This document shows positions 1 to 7,498 of a DNA stretch of 13,690 bases, in pieces. Origin of the DNA: a bacterium (GTDB lineage: Bacteria; Vulcanimicrobiota; Xenobia; Xenobiales; Xenobiaceae); NCBI GenBank assembly GCA_022839105.1, contig JALHDH010000088.1, positions 4,080 through 17,769 on the forward strand. The letters are read 5' to 3'. The stretch's first letter is position 1; every line of letters begins with the position of its first letter. The notes below the pieces were generated by a model, which was not told the origin of the DNA, searched no databases, and saw only the letters and a list, made by a program, of their open reading frames with translations. The translations under genes were made by a program, and so were the position numbers.

Positions 1-1151
1 CTCCGCGATCCAGCAGGCCAGGACGCACCGTGCCAGCCAGGCTTTCCAAGAGCCGCGCGGCCCGGGCCGAACCGAAGGCCACCCGCTGAAGATCCATCCC
101 CTTCTCGAAGCGGCGCGAGGACTCGGTGCGCAGGCCCAGGCGCAGGGAGGCGCGGCGGACATCTCTGGAGTGGAAGCAGGCCGATTCCAGGAGAATCCGG
201 CGGGTCTCGGGGCCGATCTCGCTGTCCAGTCCTCCCATCACGCCCGCCACCGCGACCGGTTTCTCGGCGTCGGCGATCACCAGGGTTCCCGCCGGGAGTT
301 CGTGCTCGTCGCCGTCGAGGGTCTTCAGGCGCTCTCCGGGCTGGGAGCGGCGCACCACCACCCGGCCTCCAGCCAGGCGTGTCCACCACGTTGTTGACGG
401 CCCGCATCCCGGCGGACTCCAGGCGGCGCACCATCCAGGCGGGAGAAGGCCCCACCCGGACCTCCTCGATGACCCGGGCGATATAGCGGGGGCAGCCCTC
501 CAGATCCCGGATCTCGACCAGGTCTCCGGCCAGCTCGGGAGAGTCCGGATGTTCCAGGAGCTCCGGGACCCTCAGAGGCCGCCCCAGCTTCGCGGCCAGT
601 TCCCGGGCCACGCCCAGGAGGCTCAACTGGTCGGGGCGATTGGCGAAGGTCTCCAGGACCAGGACCTCCTCGGCCAGGCGCATCACCTCGTGGATCTCCC
701 GCCCGGGTTGAATCCCGGGGTCCAGATCCAGGATTCCCTCGCGCTGCTCGATCGGCAGGTCCTCCGAGTCGATCCCCAGCTCCGCGGCCGAGCAGAACAT
801 GCCCTCCGAGACCACGCCTCGCAGCTTGCCCTTCTTGATCCTCAGGCCGCCGGCCAGGAGGGCCCCGTGGGTGGCCACGGCCACCACCTGATCCACGCGG
901 ACGTTGGTGGCGGCGGTGACGATCTGCAAGGGGGTCCCGGTGCCCACGTCCACCCGGGTCACCTTCAGCCGATCGGCGTCCGGGTGGGTTTCCACGCTCA
1001 GCACGCGGCCGGTGAGGACTTGGGTGATCTCGGCACCCTCGCGCTCGATCAGCTCGACCGGGACGCCGACGCCAGCCAGAAGCCGGGCAGCCTCCTCGGC
1101 CGAGCCCTCGAGCTCGACGTATTCCTGGAGCCAGGTGTAGGGAACGCGCAT
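1..1151 (-). CDS. pheT: Phenylalanine--tRNA ligase beta subunit, 5' part only, with an apparent internal deletion/frameshift
   Basis: The beta subunit of PheRS charges tRNA-Phe in the cytoplasm as an alpha2-beta2 enzyme with PheS. The start is ATG at 1151, with AAAGAGG 8 bases upstream and the pheS stop 16 bases before it. Residues 1-257 read as a normal PheT start. They contain the tRNA-binding OB-fold (residues about 42-150, with HPDADRLKV at 57-65) and the beginning of the B3/B4 domain, up to NNVVD at 253-257. At 380/381 the reading jumps: after that GAC codon, one base is followed by a sequence that continues PheT only in another frame (RLAGGRVVVRR, later VAVAGVMGG and RRFEKGMDL). The stretch normally found between them, about 19 residues including the conserved GQPLHAFD, is absent. 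Neither frame meets a stop before the left edge. Roughly half of a usual 800-residue PheT lies in the window. An assembly error is as likely as a real mutation. Confidence 0.93.
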   Translation of the reverse strand, partial: MRVPYTWLQEYVELEGSAEEAARLLAGVGVPVELIEREGAEITQVLTGRVLSVETHPDADRLKVTRVDVGTGTPLQIVTAATNVRVDQVVAVATHGALLAGGLRIKKGKLRGVVSEGMFCSAAELGIDSEDLPIEQREGILDLDPGIQPGREIHEVMRLAEEVLVLETFANRPDQLSLLGVARELAAKLGRPLRVPELLEHPDSPELAGDLVEIRDLEGCPRYIARVIEEVRVGPSPAWMVRRLESAGMRAVNNVVDTPGWRPGGGAPLPARRAPEDPRRRRARTPGGNPGDRRRRETGRGGGRDGRTGQRDRPRDPPDSPGIGLLPLQRCPPRLPAPGPAHRVLAPLREGDGSSAGGLRFGPGRAALGKPGWHGASWPAGSR

Positions 1152-1167
1152 TTTGAGCCTCTTTATC

Positions 1168-2196
1168 CTAGAACTGTCGGAGGAAGCGGTCGTCGCCCTC
1201 GAAGAGCAGGCGGATGTCGTCGATGCCGCAAGACAGCATGGCGATCCGCTCGACTCCCATCCCGAAGGCGTATCCGGTGTAGCGCTCCGTGTCATAGCCG
1301 ACCCGGGACAAGACCCTGGGATGGACCATCCCGCAGCCCATGATCTCGATCCAGCCGCTGTTCTTGCACATCCGACAGCCGGCGCCCTCGCACAGGAAGC
1401 AGTCCACCATCACCTCGGCGGAGGGCTCGGTGAAGGGGAAATAGGACGGGTTGAAACGGGCCCGACGCCGCTTGCCGAAGAGGCCGCGGGCGAAGACCTC
1501 CAGGGTTCCCTTCAGATCAGCGAAGGTGACCCCTTCGTCCACCAGCAGGCCCTCGACCTGGTGGAACTCCCAGAAGTGGGTGGCATCCACAGCGTCGCGG
1601 CGATAGCACTTCCCCGGCACGATGATGCGCACGGGGGGCTCGGTGGTCTCCATGACCCGCACCTGCACCGGCGAGGTGTGGGTCCGCAGCAGAAGACCCT
1701 CACGCAGGAAGAAGGAGTCCCACATCTCGCGGCTGGGGTGGTCGGCCGGGATGTTCAGGGCTTCGAAGTTGTAGAAGTCCGTCTCCACCTCGGGGCCCTG
1801 GACCACGCCGAAACCCAGCCCCCGGAAAATCTCCTTGATCTGGCGGATGACCTGGTGGATCAGGTGCACCCGTCCGGGAGCAGCCCATCGACCCGGAAGG
1901 GTCACGTCGATCCGCTCCTCCAACAGACGCCCCTCCAGGGCTTCGCCGCGCAGCTCCGACTGACGCTCGTCCAGGAGCCCTTCCAGGAATTCCTTGATCT
2001 CGTTGGCCTGCCGGCCCACCTCGGGGCGCTCCTCGGCGGTCAGCGAGCCCAGACCCCTCAAGATGGTGGTCAGGGCGCCGCCCTTGCGGCCAAAGACCCG
2101 GATCCTGGTCTCGTCCAGGGCCTCCAGGGTGGAAGCCCCGCGGATCTCGCGTGCCACCTCTTCCTTCAGGCGGGTGAGTTCTTCAAAGATCGACAT
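1168..2196 (-). CDS. pheS: Phenylalanine--tRNA ligase alpha subunit
   Basis: This is the catalytic alpha subunit of PheRS (342 aa, usual length), which makes phenylalanyl-adenylate and transfers Phe to tRNA-Phe. The N-terminal 85 residues look like the tRNA-binding coiled coil, including the typical RVFGRKGGALT segment. The class II synthetase core follows. Visible family motifs are THTSPVQVRVM, the motif-2 region ending HQVEGLLVD, FNPSYFPFTEPSAEV, the cysteine-containing CEGAGCRMC loop, GCGMVHPRVL, and motif 3 GMGVERIAML near the C-terminus. The start is ATG at 2196 with TGGAGTG just upstream. It lies 96 bases after lnt and 16 bases before pheT on the same strand, so pheS-pheT form the usual operon, possibly also read from lnt. 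Confidence 0.97.
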   Translation of the reverse strand: MSIFEELTRLKEEVAREIRGASTLEALDETRIRVFGRKGGALTTILRGLGSLTAEERPEVGRQANEIKEFLEGLLDERQSELRGEALEGRLLEERIDVTLPGRWAAPGRVHLIHQVIRQIKEIFRGLGFGVVQGPEVETDFYNFEALNIPADHPSREMWDSFFLREGLLLRTHTSPVQVRVMETTEPPVRIIVPGKCYRRDAVDATHFWEFHQVEGLLVDEGVTFADLKGTLEVFARGLFGKRRRARFNPSYFPFTEPSAEVMVDCFLCEGAGCRMCKNSGWIEIMGCGMVHPRVLSRVGYDTERYTGYAFGMGVERIAMLSCGIDDIRLLFEGDDRFLRQF

Positions 2197-2273
2197 GATT
2201 CACTCCAGTGGGGTTCCGGCCGGGGGACCGGCGCCCCGGGATTCTCGGAGAGCCCCCCATCTCCTCCGAAGAC

Positions 2274-2301
2274 CCGGCCTGAGCCCGGGGACTCAGGCCG
2301 G
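2274..2301 (-). terminator. Perfect 10-bp stem hairpin overlapping the lnt stop codon (possible terminator or mRNA 3'-end structure)
   Basis: CCGGCCTGAG at 2274-2283 and its exact complement at 2292-2301 flank an 8-base loop, and the lnt TGA (2295-2293) lies inside the right arm. No T-run follows on either strand, so it is not a textbook intrinsic terminator. It could reduce read-through from lnt into pheS-pheT or stabilise the lnt message. Confidence 0.35.
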
Positions 2302-3882
2302 TTGGCCCTCGCCGCTGCGGGGCGAGAACTGCCCGGCTCCGGCCAGCAGGCTCCACAGGACGCAGCCCCAGGCCAGGACATCCCCCAAACGGGTATAGAG
2401 GGTCTTCTCGGAGACCGGCGCCAGGGAGGCGACCAGAACCCCGCGCTCCATCAGGCGGGTCTCGGCCAGGACCTCTCCCGTCGCCGAAACGAAGCCCGAG
2501 ATGCCGGTATTCCCCGCCTGGATGGTCGGGCGGCCCGTCTCGACGGCGCGCAGGATCGCCATGTCGAAGTGATGGGCCGCGGCCGAGGTCTCGCCGAACC
2601 AGGCGTCGTTGGTCGGCACCACCAGATAGCGGGCTCCTTGACGGACCAGGTCGCGAGGCAGGTGGCTGACCATGGACTCGTAGCAGATCAACACGCCCAC
2701 GGGAGTGCCGCCCAGATCCAGGGGACTCGGCGGGGCCCCTGACTGATAGTTCATCACCAGATCCAGTTGGGGAAGAGGCGGCAGGAAGCGCTTCCAGGGA
2801 AGGAACTCCCCGAAGGGGACCAGACGATGCTTGTCGTGGCGTCCGGCCAGACGCCCCTGGGGGCTGAAGAGGGTGGCCGTGTTCCAGGTCGCCTTCTCCT
2901 CGGCTGCCTCGATCGAGCCGACCAGAAGCCAGACCCCGAGGTCTTGCGCCAGTCTGGAGACGCGGGCCACCAGGAAGGGGGTCTCGAGGAAGCCCCGATA
3001 GGGAATCGCGGTCTCGGGCCACACCACGACCTGGGCTCCCTGGGTCGCGGCCTGCCGGGTCAGGTCCTCCAGGCAGGCCATGATCTCGGCCTGGAAGGCC
3101 GGGTCCCACTTGACATCCTGGGGCATCGAGACCTGGACCACGCCCCATGCCGCCGGAGGTCCCGCCGGAACCGGGGGATGAGCCAGGCGCCAGGCCCCGA
3201 AGAGCAGGACCAGACCGGAGAGCCCGGCCGCCCAGGCCAGGGCCGGGGCAGCCTCTCGAGCCCCCGCCGACGGGCCTGCCTCGCGCCAGCAGACCACCCA
3301 CCGGGCCACTGCGGCGTTGGCCAGGGCCAGGACGAAGCTCAGGCCCCAGGGGCCGAGAAGCGCCCCGACCTGGATCAGCACCGGAACCCGCGCCTGGGTG
3401 TGGCCCAGCATCCCCCAGGTGATGCCCAGCGGGCCCAGCGTCTGGAGGAACTCCATGGCCACCCAGGCGGCGGCCGCGTAGAAGCTCTCCCCCACCGGGT
3501 CCGCGGGCCGTCGCATCCCCAGGACCGCCCCCAGAAGGGCGGGGGCCATGCTCTTGAAGAGGACCAGGCCGACCAGGGCCACGGGTCCGAAGAAGAGGGC
3601 CCAACTCAAGAGCGAGGCCTGAAAGCCGATCCCCAGACCCAGGCCCAGGAGGGCCCCGCGAACGGCTCCCTGGCCGCGACAGGCCACGAAGAAGGGCACC
3701 AGGGCCAGCCAGGCCAGGGGATGCACCCGGGCGTGGGGGAAGGAGAGCGTCAAGAGAAGGGCGGTGGCCAGAGCCAGCGGCAGGGCCTTCCGGAAAGGCA
3801 GGGGGAAGGAGCCCGAGCGTGCGGGAGAGAACCCCCGGCTCACCTCCACCCCTTCGGCGGAATCTCCACCATGCACATGCAT
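2293..3882 (-). CDS. lnt: Apolipoprotein N-acyltransferase
   Basis: Lnt is an inner-membrane enzyme that adds the third acyl chain to the N-terminal cysteine of lipoproteins, the last step of lipoprotein maturation in most Gram-negatives. The 529-aa frame has several hydrophobic segments in residues 30-235, with the GITWGMLGH region typical of Lnt. A periplasmic nitrilase-fold domain follows (about 245-500), and a final hydrophobic helix lies near 505-520. The catalytic triad is visible as E290 (WPETAIPY), K351 (HDKHRLVPFGEFLP) and C400 (ICYES). E359 and E402 match other known essential positions in E. coli Lnt, with similar spacing. The first ATG (3882) overlaps the divergent lipoprotein start by 12 bases. 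A GTG at 3843 (residue 14), preceded by GAAGGGG, would avoid the overlap and is an equally good start. Confidence 0.95.
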   Translation of the reverse strand: MHVHGGDSAEGVEVSRGFSPARSGSFPLPFRKALPLALATALLLTLSFPHARVHPLAWLALVPFFVACRGQGAVRGALLGLGLGIGFQASLLSWALFFGPVALVGLVLFKSMAPALLGAVLGMRRPADPVGESFYAAAAWVAMEFLQTLGPLGITWGMLGHTQARVPVLIQVGALLGPWGLSFVLALANAAVARWVVCWREAGPSAGAREAAPALAWAAGLSGLVLLFGAWRLAHPPVPAGPPAAWGVVQVSMPQDVKWDPAFQAEIMACLEDLTRQAATQGAQVVVWPETAIPYRGFLETPFLVARVSRLAQDLGVWLLVGSIEAAEEKATWNTATLFSPQGRLAGRHDKHRLVPFGEFLPWKRFLPPLPQLDLVMNYQSGAPPSPLDLGGTPVGVLICYESMVSHLPRDLVRQGARYLVVPTNDAWFGETSAAAHHFDMAILRAVETGRPTIQAGNTGISGFVSATGEVLAETRLMERGVLVASLAPVSEKTLYTRLGDVLAWGCVLWSLLAGAGQFSPRSGEGQPA

Positions 3883-4617
3883 CGTCGTCTTCCTCTGCTT
3901 GCCAGGCTCGGCGCCCGAATCCGAGGCTGGCTTCCCGCCCTGGTCCTGCTCGGCGCCCTGGGGGTCGCCGGCTGCGCCTCAGGCCCCTCCGAGAATTCGA
4001 TCGCCGGGGGCGGCTCCGGCCCCCGATTCCTTCACTTTATCGTCACGGTCAACCCCAACGGGGTGATCGACCGGACCGGCCAGGGCTACTACGCGATCCT
4101 GATCAACTCCCAGGGCGAACCGATCGAGGTCACCAACCTGGACACGTTCACGGACTTCATCCGGTTCGACGGGAACAACGTGGACTGGTACCACCGGCAG
4201 GCCAACCTGCCCAACCCGGGCTTCACGTTCACCCAGGCTGGCAGCCTGAACGCCGCCAGCAGCGTCTCGGCCGACGGCAAGCAGTGGCGGGTGATCCTGG
4301 ACGTGGGCGAATCGACGAGCTTCATCAACCAGTTCGTGGTGAGCAACCGCTTCACCGCCCACCTGGTGACGACCGACAACTACCAGAACTCGATCCTGGG
4401 GAGGATCCTGGACACCATGGGCCCCGGGCCTGCTTTGGGATCGAATAGCCAGCAGACCCTCCAGGTCCAGAAGGGGACAGGGGCGGTCGGCCCCCTCCCC
4501 GCCTACTACCCCGACGATCCCCTCAACGACTGGATCACCCGAGATGATCTGCCTCCGGCCCTGCCCTACACCAACTTCGACATCGCCAGGTTCGAGGTGG
4601 TCAGCCAATCCGAATAG
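3871..4617 (+). CDS. Predicted outer-membrane lipoprotein of unknown function
   Basis: This is a 248-aa protein with an N-terminal lipoprotein signal: two ATGs (3871 and 3877), several arginines, a hydrophobic stretch at residues 20-31, and the lipobox VAGC with the modified cysteine at C35. Residue +2 is alanine rather than aspartate, which in proteobacteria favours export to the outer membrane. After a short Gly/Ser linker, the mature part (about 50-248) alternates hydrophobic and polar residues, rich in Asn, Thr and aromatic residues, suggesting a beta-rich fold. No family is recognised. It starts head to head with lnt, whose product would acylate it, and ends 61 bases before the LptD-like gene, so a shared transcript is likely. 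A role as an LptE-like partner of the barrel protein is possible from context only. The same frame is open far upstream (to 2767), but the signal peptide sets the start here. Confidence 0.8.
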   Translation: MHMHRRLPLLARLGARIRGWLPALVLLGALGVAGCASGPSENSIAGGGSGPRFLHFIVTVNPNGVIDRTGQGYYAILINSQGEPIEVTNLDTFTDFIRFDGNNVDWYHRQANLPNPGFTFTQAGSLNAASSVSADGKQWRVILDVGESTSFINQFVVSNRFTAHLVTTDNYQNSILGRILDTMGPGPALGSNSQQTLQVQKGTGAVGPLPAYYPDDPLNDWITRDDLPPALPYTNFDIARFEVVSQSE

Positions 4618-4678
4618 GGCGCTGGCGAGCAAACGGGCAGCGCAGGACAAGACCCTGTCCATGCGAAAGGGGCGGGCC

Positions 4679-6730
4679 ATGCGCGCCTTCCGGAGTGGGC
4701 TTGGTTGGCTTTTCTGCGGGGCGCTGGTCCTTCTTTGCCTGATCTCCCCCGCCCAGGCGGCCCCAGCCCAACCCGCCCACCTGACCGCCGACCGGGTCCA
4801 CTCGACCCCCGAGAAGGTGGTGGCCGAGGGCAACGTGGCCGTGGACATCGAGGGAGCCCGGCTGCTGTGCCAGCGCCTGGAACTGGATCGCGCCACCGGC
4901 CAGATCACCGCCGCCCAGGAGTGCGTGTTCTACTACAAGGACAGCTTCATCGCGGCCGAGACCCTGACATGGGATCCCCAGACCCGCACCGCCCGGATGC
5001 ACCAGGCCGCAGGCCAGGGCCGGGACTTCAGCATGGAGGGAGGCTCGCTGGATCGCGACGTCTTCTTCTGGGCCGAGACCGTGAACTGGACCACCGAGAA
5101 GGTGGAACTGCTGGATGCCACCTTCACCACCTGTGACACCTCGCCCGGCGACTGGCACTACAGCTTCCACTCCGAGCGCGTCGAGATCTACCCCGAAGAC
5201 CGGTTGCTGGCCGCCAATACCAGCTTCACCCTGCATGGGAACCGGATCGCCACGGTGCCCACGCTGAACCTCTCACTGGATCCCCGCGACCGGCGCCGAC
5301 GCAGCCAGATCCCCCAGGTGGGATCCAACACCACCGACGGGACCTTCGTCCGCAGCGCCCTGGACTACGCCTTCGATCGGGACAACCACGGCCGGGTGAT
5401 GCTGGACTACTACTCCAAGACCGGGATCGGCCGCGGCCTGGAGCACTTCTACACCCTGGGCGGGAAGGGCGAGGGCAACCTCTACCTGTACCACCAGAAC
5501 GGGTCGACCGACCGGGAACGCTACGAGGTCCGCAACAACCTGTACTATCGCCCGGACGACTACACCCAGATCGCCTGGAACTTCAACTCGAATCGGACCG
5601 AGATCCCGGGCTTCGAATCGCCGGACAACCTCAGCTCCTATCTCAGCGCCACCCGCTACGCGCCGGGCAGCGCCCTGCAGTTCTCCCACAACCTCAACAA
5701 GACCGGTCCCGACCGGAACACCACCTGGAGGATCTTCTACAACAAGGAGCTCACGCCCGAACTCTCGACGATCTGGGCGGCCGACCTGGCCACGGCCTCC
5801 ACCGGGTTCACCCGTACCGAGAGGTTCCACTACCTGGGAGGGCTGCGCCATGTCGGCGAGCTCTTCGACAGCGAGCTGATGGTCGAGAACACCTCAGGCC
5901 AGCAGACCTTCTTCCTGAACCGGAACCCCGAGCTCTCGTTCCGCAGCCGCCCCCTGCACCTGGGCCCGCTGCCCGTGCTGGCCTCGGCCTCGTTTGGCCA
6001 TGTCCAGGAGAGCCCCAGCATGTTCCAGACCCAGCGCTGCGATCTGCGCCTGCAGGTTCCCGACCAGACCCTGAACTACGACTCGGGGCGCCTGATGGTG
6101 GGCGGAGGGCTGCGTCAGCTCTTCTACGGCAGCGGGGAATCCCAGTACGTCCTGGCCACCCGCGTGGGCTGGCTGCAGCATCTGGGCGAGATGGGCTCCC
6201 TGCGCCTGGACTATAACTGGCAGCTCCCCGAGGGCTATACGCCCTTCCAGCATGATTTCGTCTACCCCTTCGAGAACCTGACCGGAGGCCTGGAGATCAG
6301 CCAGGCGGACAAGTTCAGCGTGTCGCTCCTGGGCGGGTACGATCTGCGCCACGACCAGTTCCAGAGCCTGACGCCCCGGGTCGACTTCCGGCCGGGGCCG
6401 GACTGGAGGATCTCGGCGGCCTCGAGCTATGACCCCAACACCTCGATCTGGCGAAACGTGGACGCCGGGATCAAGATGCAGATCACCCCGGGGCTCTCGC
6501 TGAGCCACTGGAGCGTGTACGACCTGGTCAACAGCCGGCTGACCTACCAGGACTATCAGCTCAACCTGGAGGACCACGACTCGATCACCAGCCTGGTCTA
6601 CCGGGGGGTGCAGAACGAGTTCTTCCTGCAGTTCAGCCTCAAGGCATTCCCCCTCCAGCCGGTCAGCATCGGGCCCAACACCCACGACCCGATCCTGCCC
6701 CAGTTCATGCCCAACGCCTTCGTCCGCTGA
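4679..6730 (+). CDS. LptD/OstA-like outer-membrane assembly protein
   Basis: LptD is the outer-membrane barrel that delivers lipopolysaccharide to the cell surface at the end of the Lpt bridge. The protein is 683 aa, shorter than the 784 aa of E. coli LptD. A signal peptide covers residues 1-27 (cleavage after AQA). An OstA/LptA-like periplasmic domain follows (about 33-150, with TADRVHSTPEKVVAEGNV opening it in the family style). The TTCD...WHYSF segment at 151-163 is characteristic of the LptD junction, and then comes a long barrel region rich in aromatic beta-strands to the end. ATG 4679 is chosen because GAAAGGGG (4665-4672) sits 6 bases upstream and the signal peptide begins there. ATG 4661 is a weaker alternative. 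Other OstA-domain proteins are the main alternative. If the host lacks classical LPS, the substrate may differ. Confidence 0.85.
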   Translation: MRAFRSGLGWLFCGALVLLCLISPAQAAPAQPAHLTADRVHSTPEKVVAEGNVAVDIEGARLLCQRLELDRATGQITAAQECVFYYKDSFIAAETLTWDPQTRTARMHQAAGQGRDFSMEGGSLDRDVFFWAETVNWTTEKVELLDATFTTCDTSPGDWHYSFHSERVEIYPEDRLLAANTSFTLHGNRIATVPTLNLSLDPRDRRRRSQIPQVGSNTTDGTFVRSALDYAFDRDNHGRVMLDYYSKTGIGRGLEHFYTLGGKGEGNLYLYHQNGSTDRERYEVRNNLYYRPDDYTQIAWNFNSNRTEIPGFESPDNLSSYLSATRYAPGSALQFSHNLNKTGPDRNTTWRIFYNKELTPELSTIWAADLATASTGFTRTERFHYLGGLRHVGELFDSELMVENTSGQQTFFLNRNPELSFRSRPLHLGPLPVLASASFGHVQESPSMFQTQRCDLRLQVPDQTLNYDSGRLMVGGGLRQLFYGSGESQYVLATRVGWLQHLGEMGSLRLDYNWQLPEGYTPFQHDFVYPFENLTGGLEISQADKFSVSLLGGYDLRHDQFQSLTPRVDFRPGPDWRISAASSYDPNTSIWRNVDAGIKMQITPGLSLSHWSVYDLVNSRLTYQDYQLNLEDHDSITSLVYRGVQNEFFLQFSLKAFPLQPVSIGPNTHDPILPQFMPNAFVR

Positions 6731-6750
6731 AAGCGCCGGCCGCCTCGGCC

Positions 6751-6784
6751 GCCCCCCGGGTCCCGGGGCAGGGCATGGGGGGGC
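6751..6784 (+). other. GC-rich inverted repeat between the LptD-like gene and nadD
   Basis: GCCCCCC (6751-6757) is complementary to GGGGGGC (6778-6784). The 20-base loop contains two CCCGGG blocks that can pair with each other. It follows the LptD-like stop by 20 bases and has no T-run, so it is at best a non-canonical terminator. It could also mask the G-rich stretch upstream of nadD, which has no ordinary Shine-Dalgarno sequence close to its ATG. Confidence 0.3.
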
Positions 6785-6805
6785 GGGTGCAAAACTACCA
6801 GACCC

Positions 6806-7438
6806 ATGTCCGGCATCGGCCTGATGGGCGGAACCTTCAACCCGATCCACCTGGGCCACCTCTACGTGGCCGAGGAGGCCCGGATCCGCCTGGGCCTGGA
6901 CCGGGTGGTCTTCATCCCCAACCAGGTCCCTCCCCACCGCCGGGATCTCCATGACATGGCGCCCGCCCGGGACCGCTACGCGATGGTCTGCATGGCCATC
7001 AGCGGGAATCCGGACTTCTCGTGCAGCCCGATCGAGCTGGAACGCCCGGAGGTCTCCTACACCTTCGACACGATTTCGACCTTGCGGGAGAGGAACCCGG
7101 AGCATGCCTTCACCTTCCTCTCCGGAGCCGACTCGCTGCTGGTGGACTGGCACCGCCTGGACGATCTCCTGGGCCTGCTGGAATCCTTCGTGGCCCTGAC
7201 CCGGCCCGGTTCGACGCGCCAGGCCCTGGAGGAGCGCCTGGACGGCCTGGGCCTGACCAATCGGGGGAAGGTCCGCTGGCTGGAGATCCCCGGCCTGGAG
7301 ATCTCGGCCACCGACATCCGGAACCGGATCCGCAAAGGCCAGGCCTTCCGGTACCTGGTCTGTGAGCCGGTCCACGACCATATCCGCAAGAGCCGCCTGT
7401 ATCTGCCTCCCGGAGCCCGGGCATCCGGGCCGGTCTGA
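6806..7438 (+). CDS. nadD: Nicotinate-nucleotide adenylyltransferase
   Basis: NadD joins ATP and nicotinate mononucleotide to give deamido-NAD, a central step of NAD synthesis in the cytoplasm. The protein is 210 aa, normal for the family. The nucleotidyltransferase signature GGTFNPIHLGH lies at residues 8-18, VVFIPNQVPPHR at 34-45, FLSGADSLLVDWHR in the middle, and the second ATP-binding motif ISATDIRNRI at 166-175. The start is ATG 6806. No close Shine-Dalgarno is visible (the nearest G-rich run ends about 18 bases upstream), so translation may depend on coupling or on a structured leader. rsfS lies 60 bases downstream; nadD-rsfS is a widespread conserved pair, which supports both calls. 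Confidence 0.96.
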   Translation: MSGIGLMGGTFNPIHLGHLYVAEEARIRLGLDRVVFIPNQVPPHRRDLHDMAPARDRYAMVCMAISGNPDFSCSPIELERPEVSYTFDTISTLRERNPEHAFTFLSGADSLLVDWHRLDDLLGLLESFVALTRPGSTRQALEERLDGLGLTNRGKVRWLEIPGLEISATDIRNRIRKGQAFRYLVCEPVHDHIRKSRLYLPPGARASGPV

Positions 7439-7476
7439 AGCCCGGCAGCAGGAATCCGGCCCGAAGGCTGCAACAA

Positions 7477-7492
7477 CCCTCCCCGGGGAGGG
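7477..7492. promoter_or_regulatory. 16-bp perfect palindrome covering the rsfS ribosome-binding site
   Basis: CCCTCCCCGGGGAGGG is its own reverse complement, and its right half is the purine-rich stretch (GGGGAGGGG, 7485-7493) that would serve as Shine-Dalgarno for ATG 7499. In RNA the left half could pair with it and limit initiation. Folding back on itself would sacrifice the central bases as loop. This is an inference from sequence only, and in DNA this GC-rich a short palindrome can arise by chance. Confidence 0.3.
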
Positions 7493-7498
7493 GCCCGA

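Noticed and set aside
126..2742. Long plus-strand open frames opposite pheT, pheS and lnt
   Set aside because: These are shadows of clearly recognised minus-strand genes, with no family motif of their own.
2767..3870. In-frame upstream extension of the lipoprotein gene
   Set aside because: It is antisense to lnt and has low-complexity composition. The signal peptide and lipobox place the start at 3871 or 3877.
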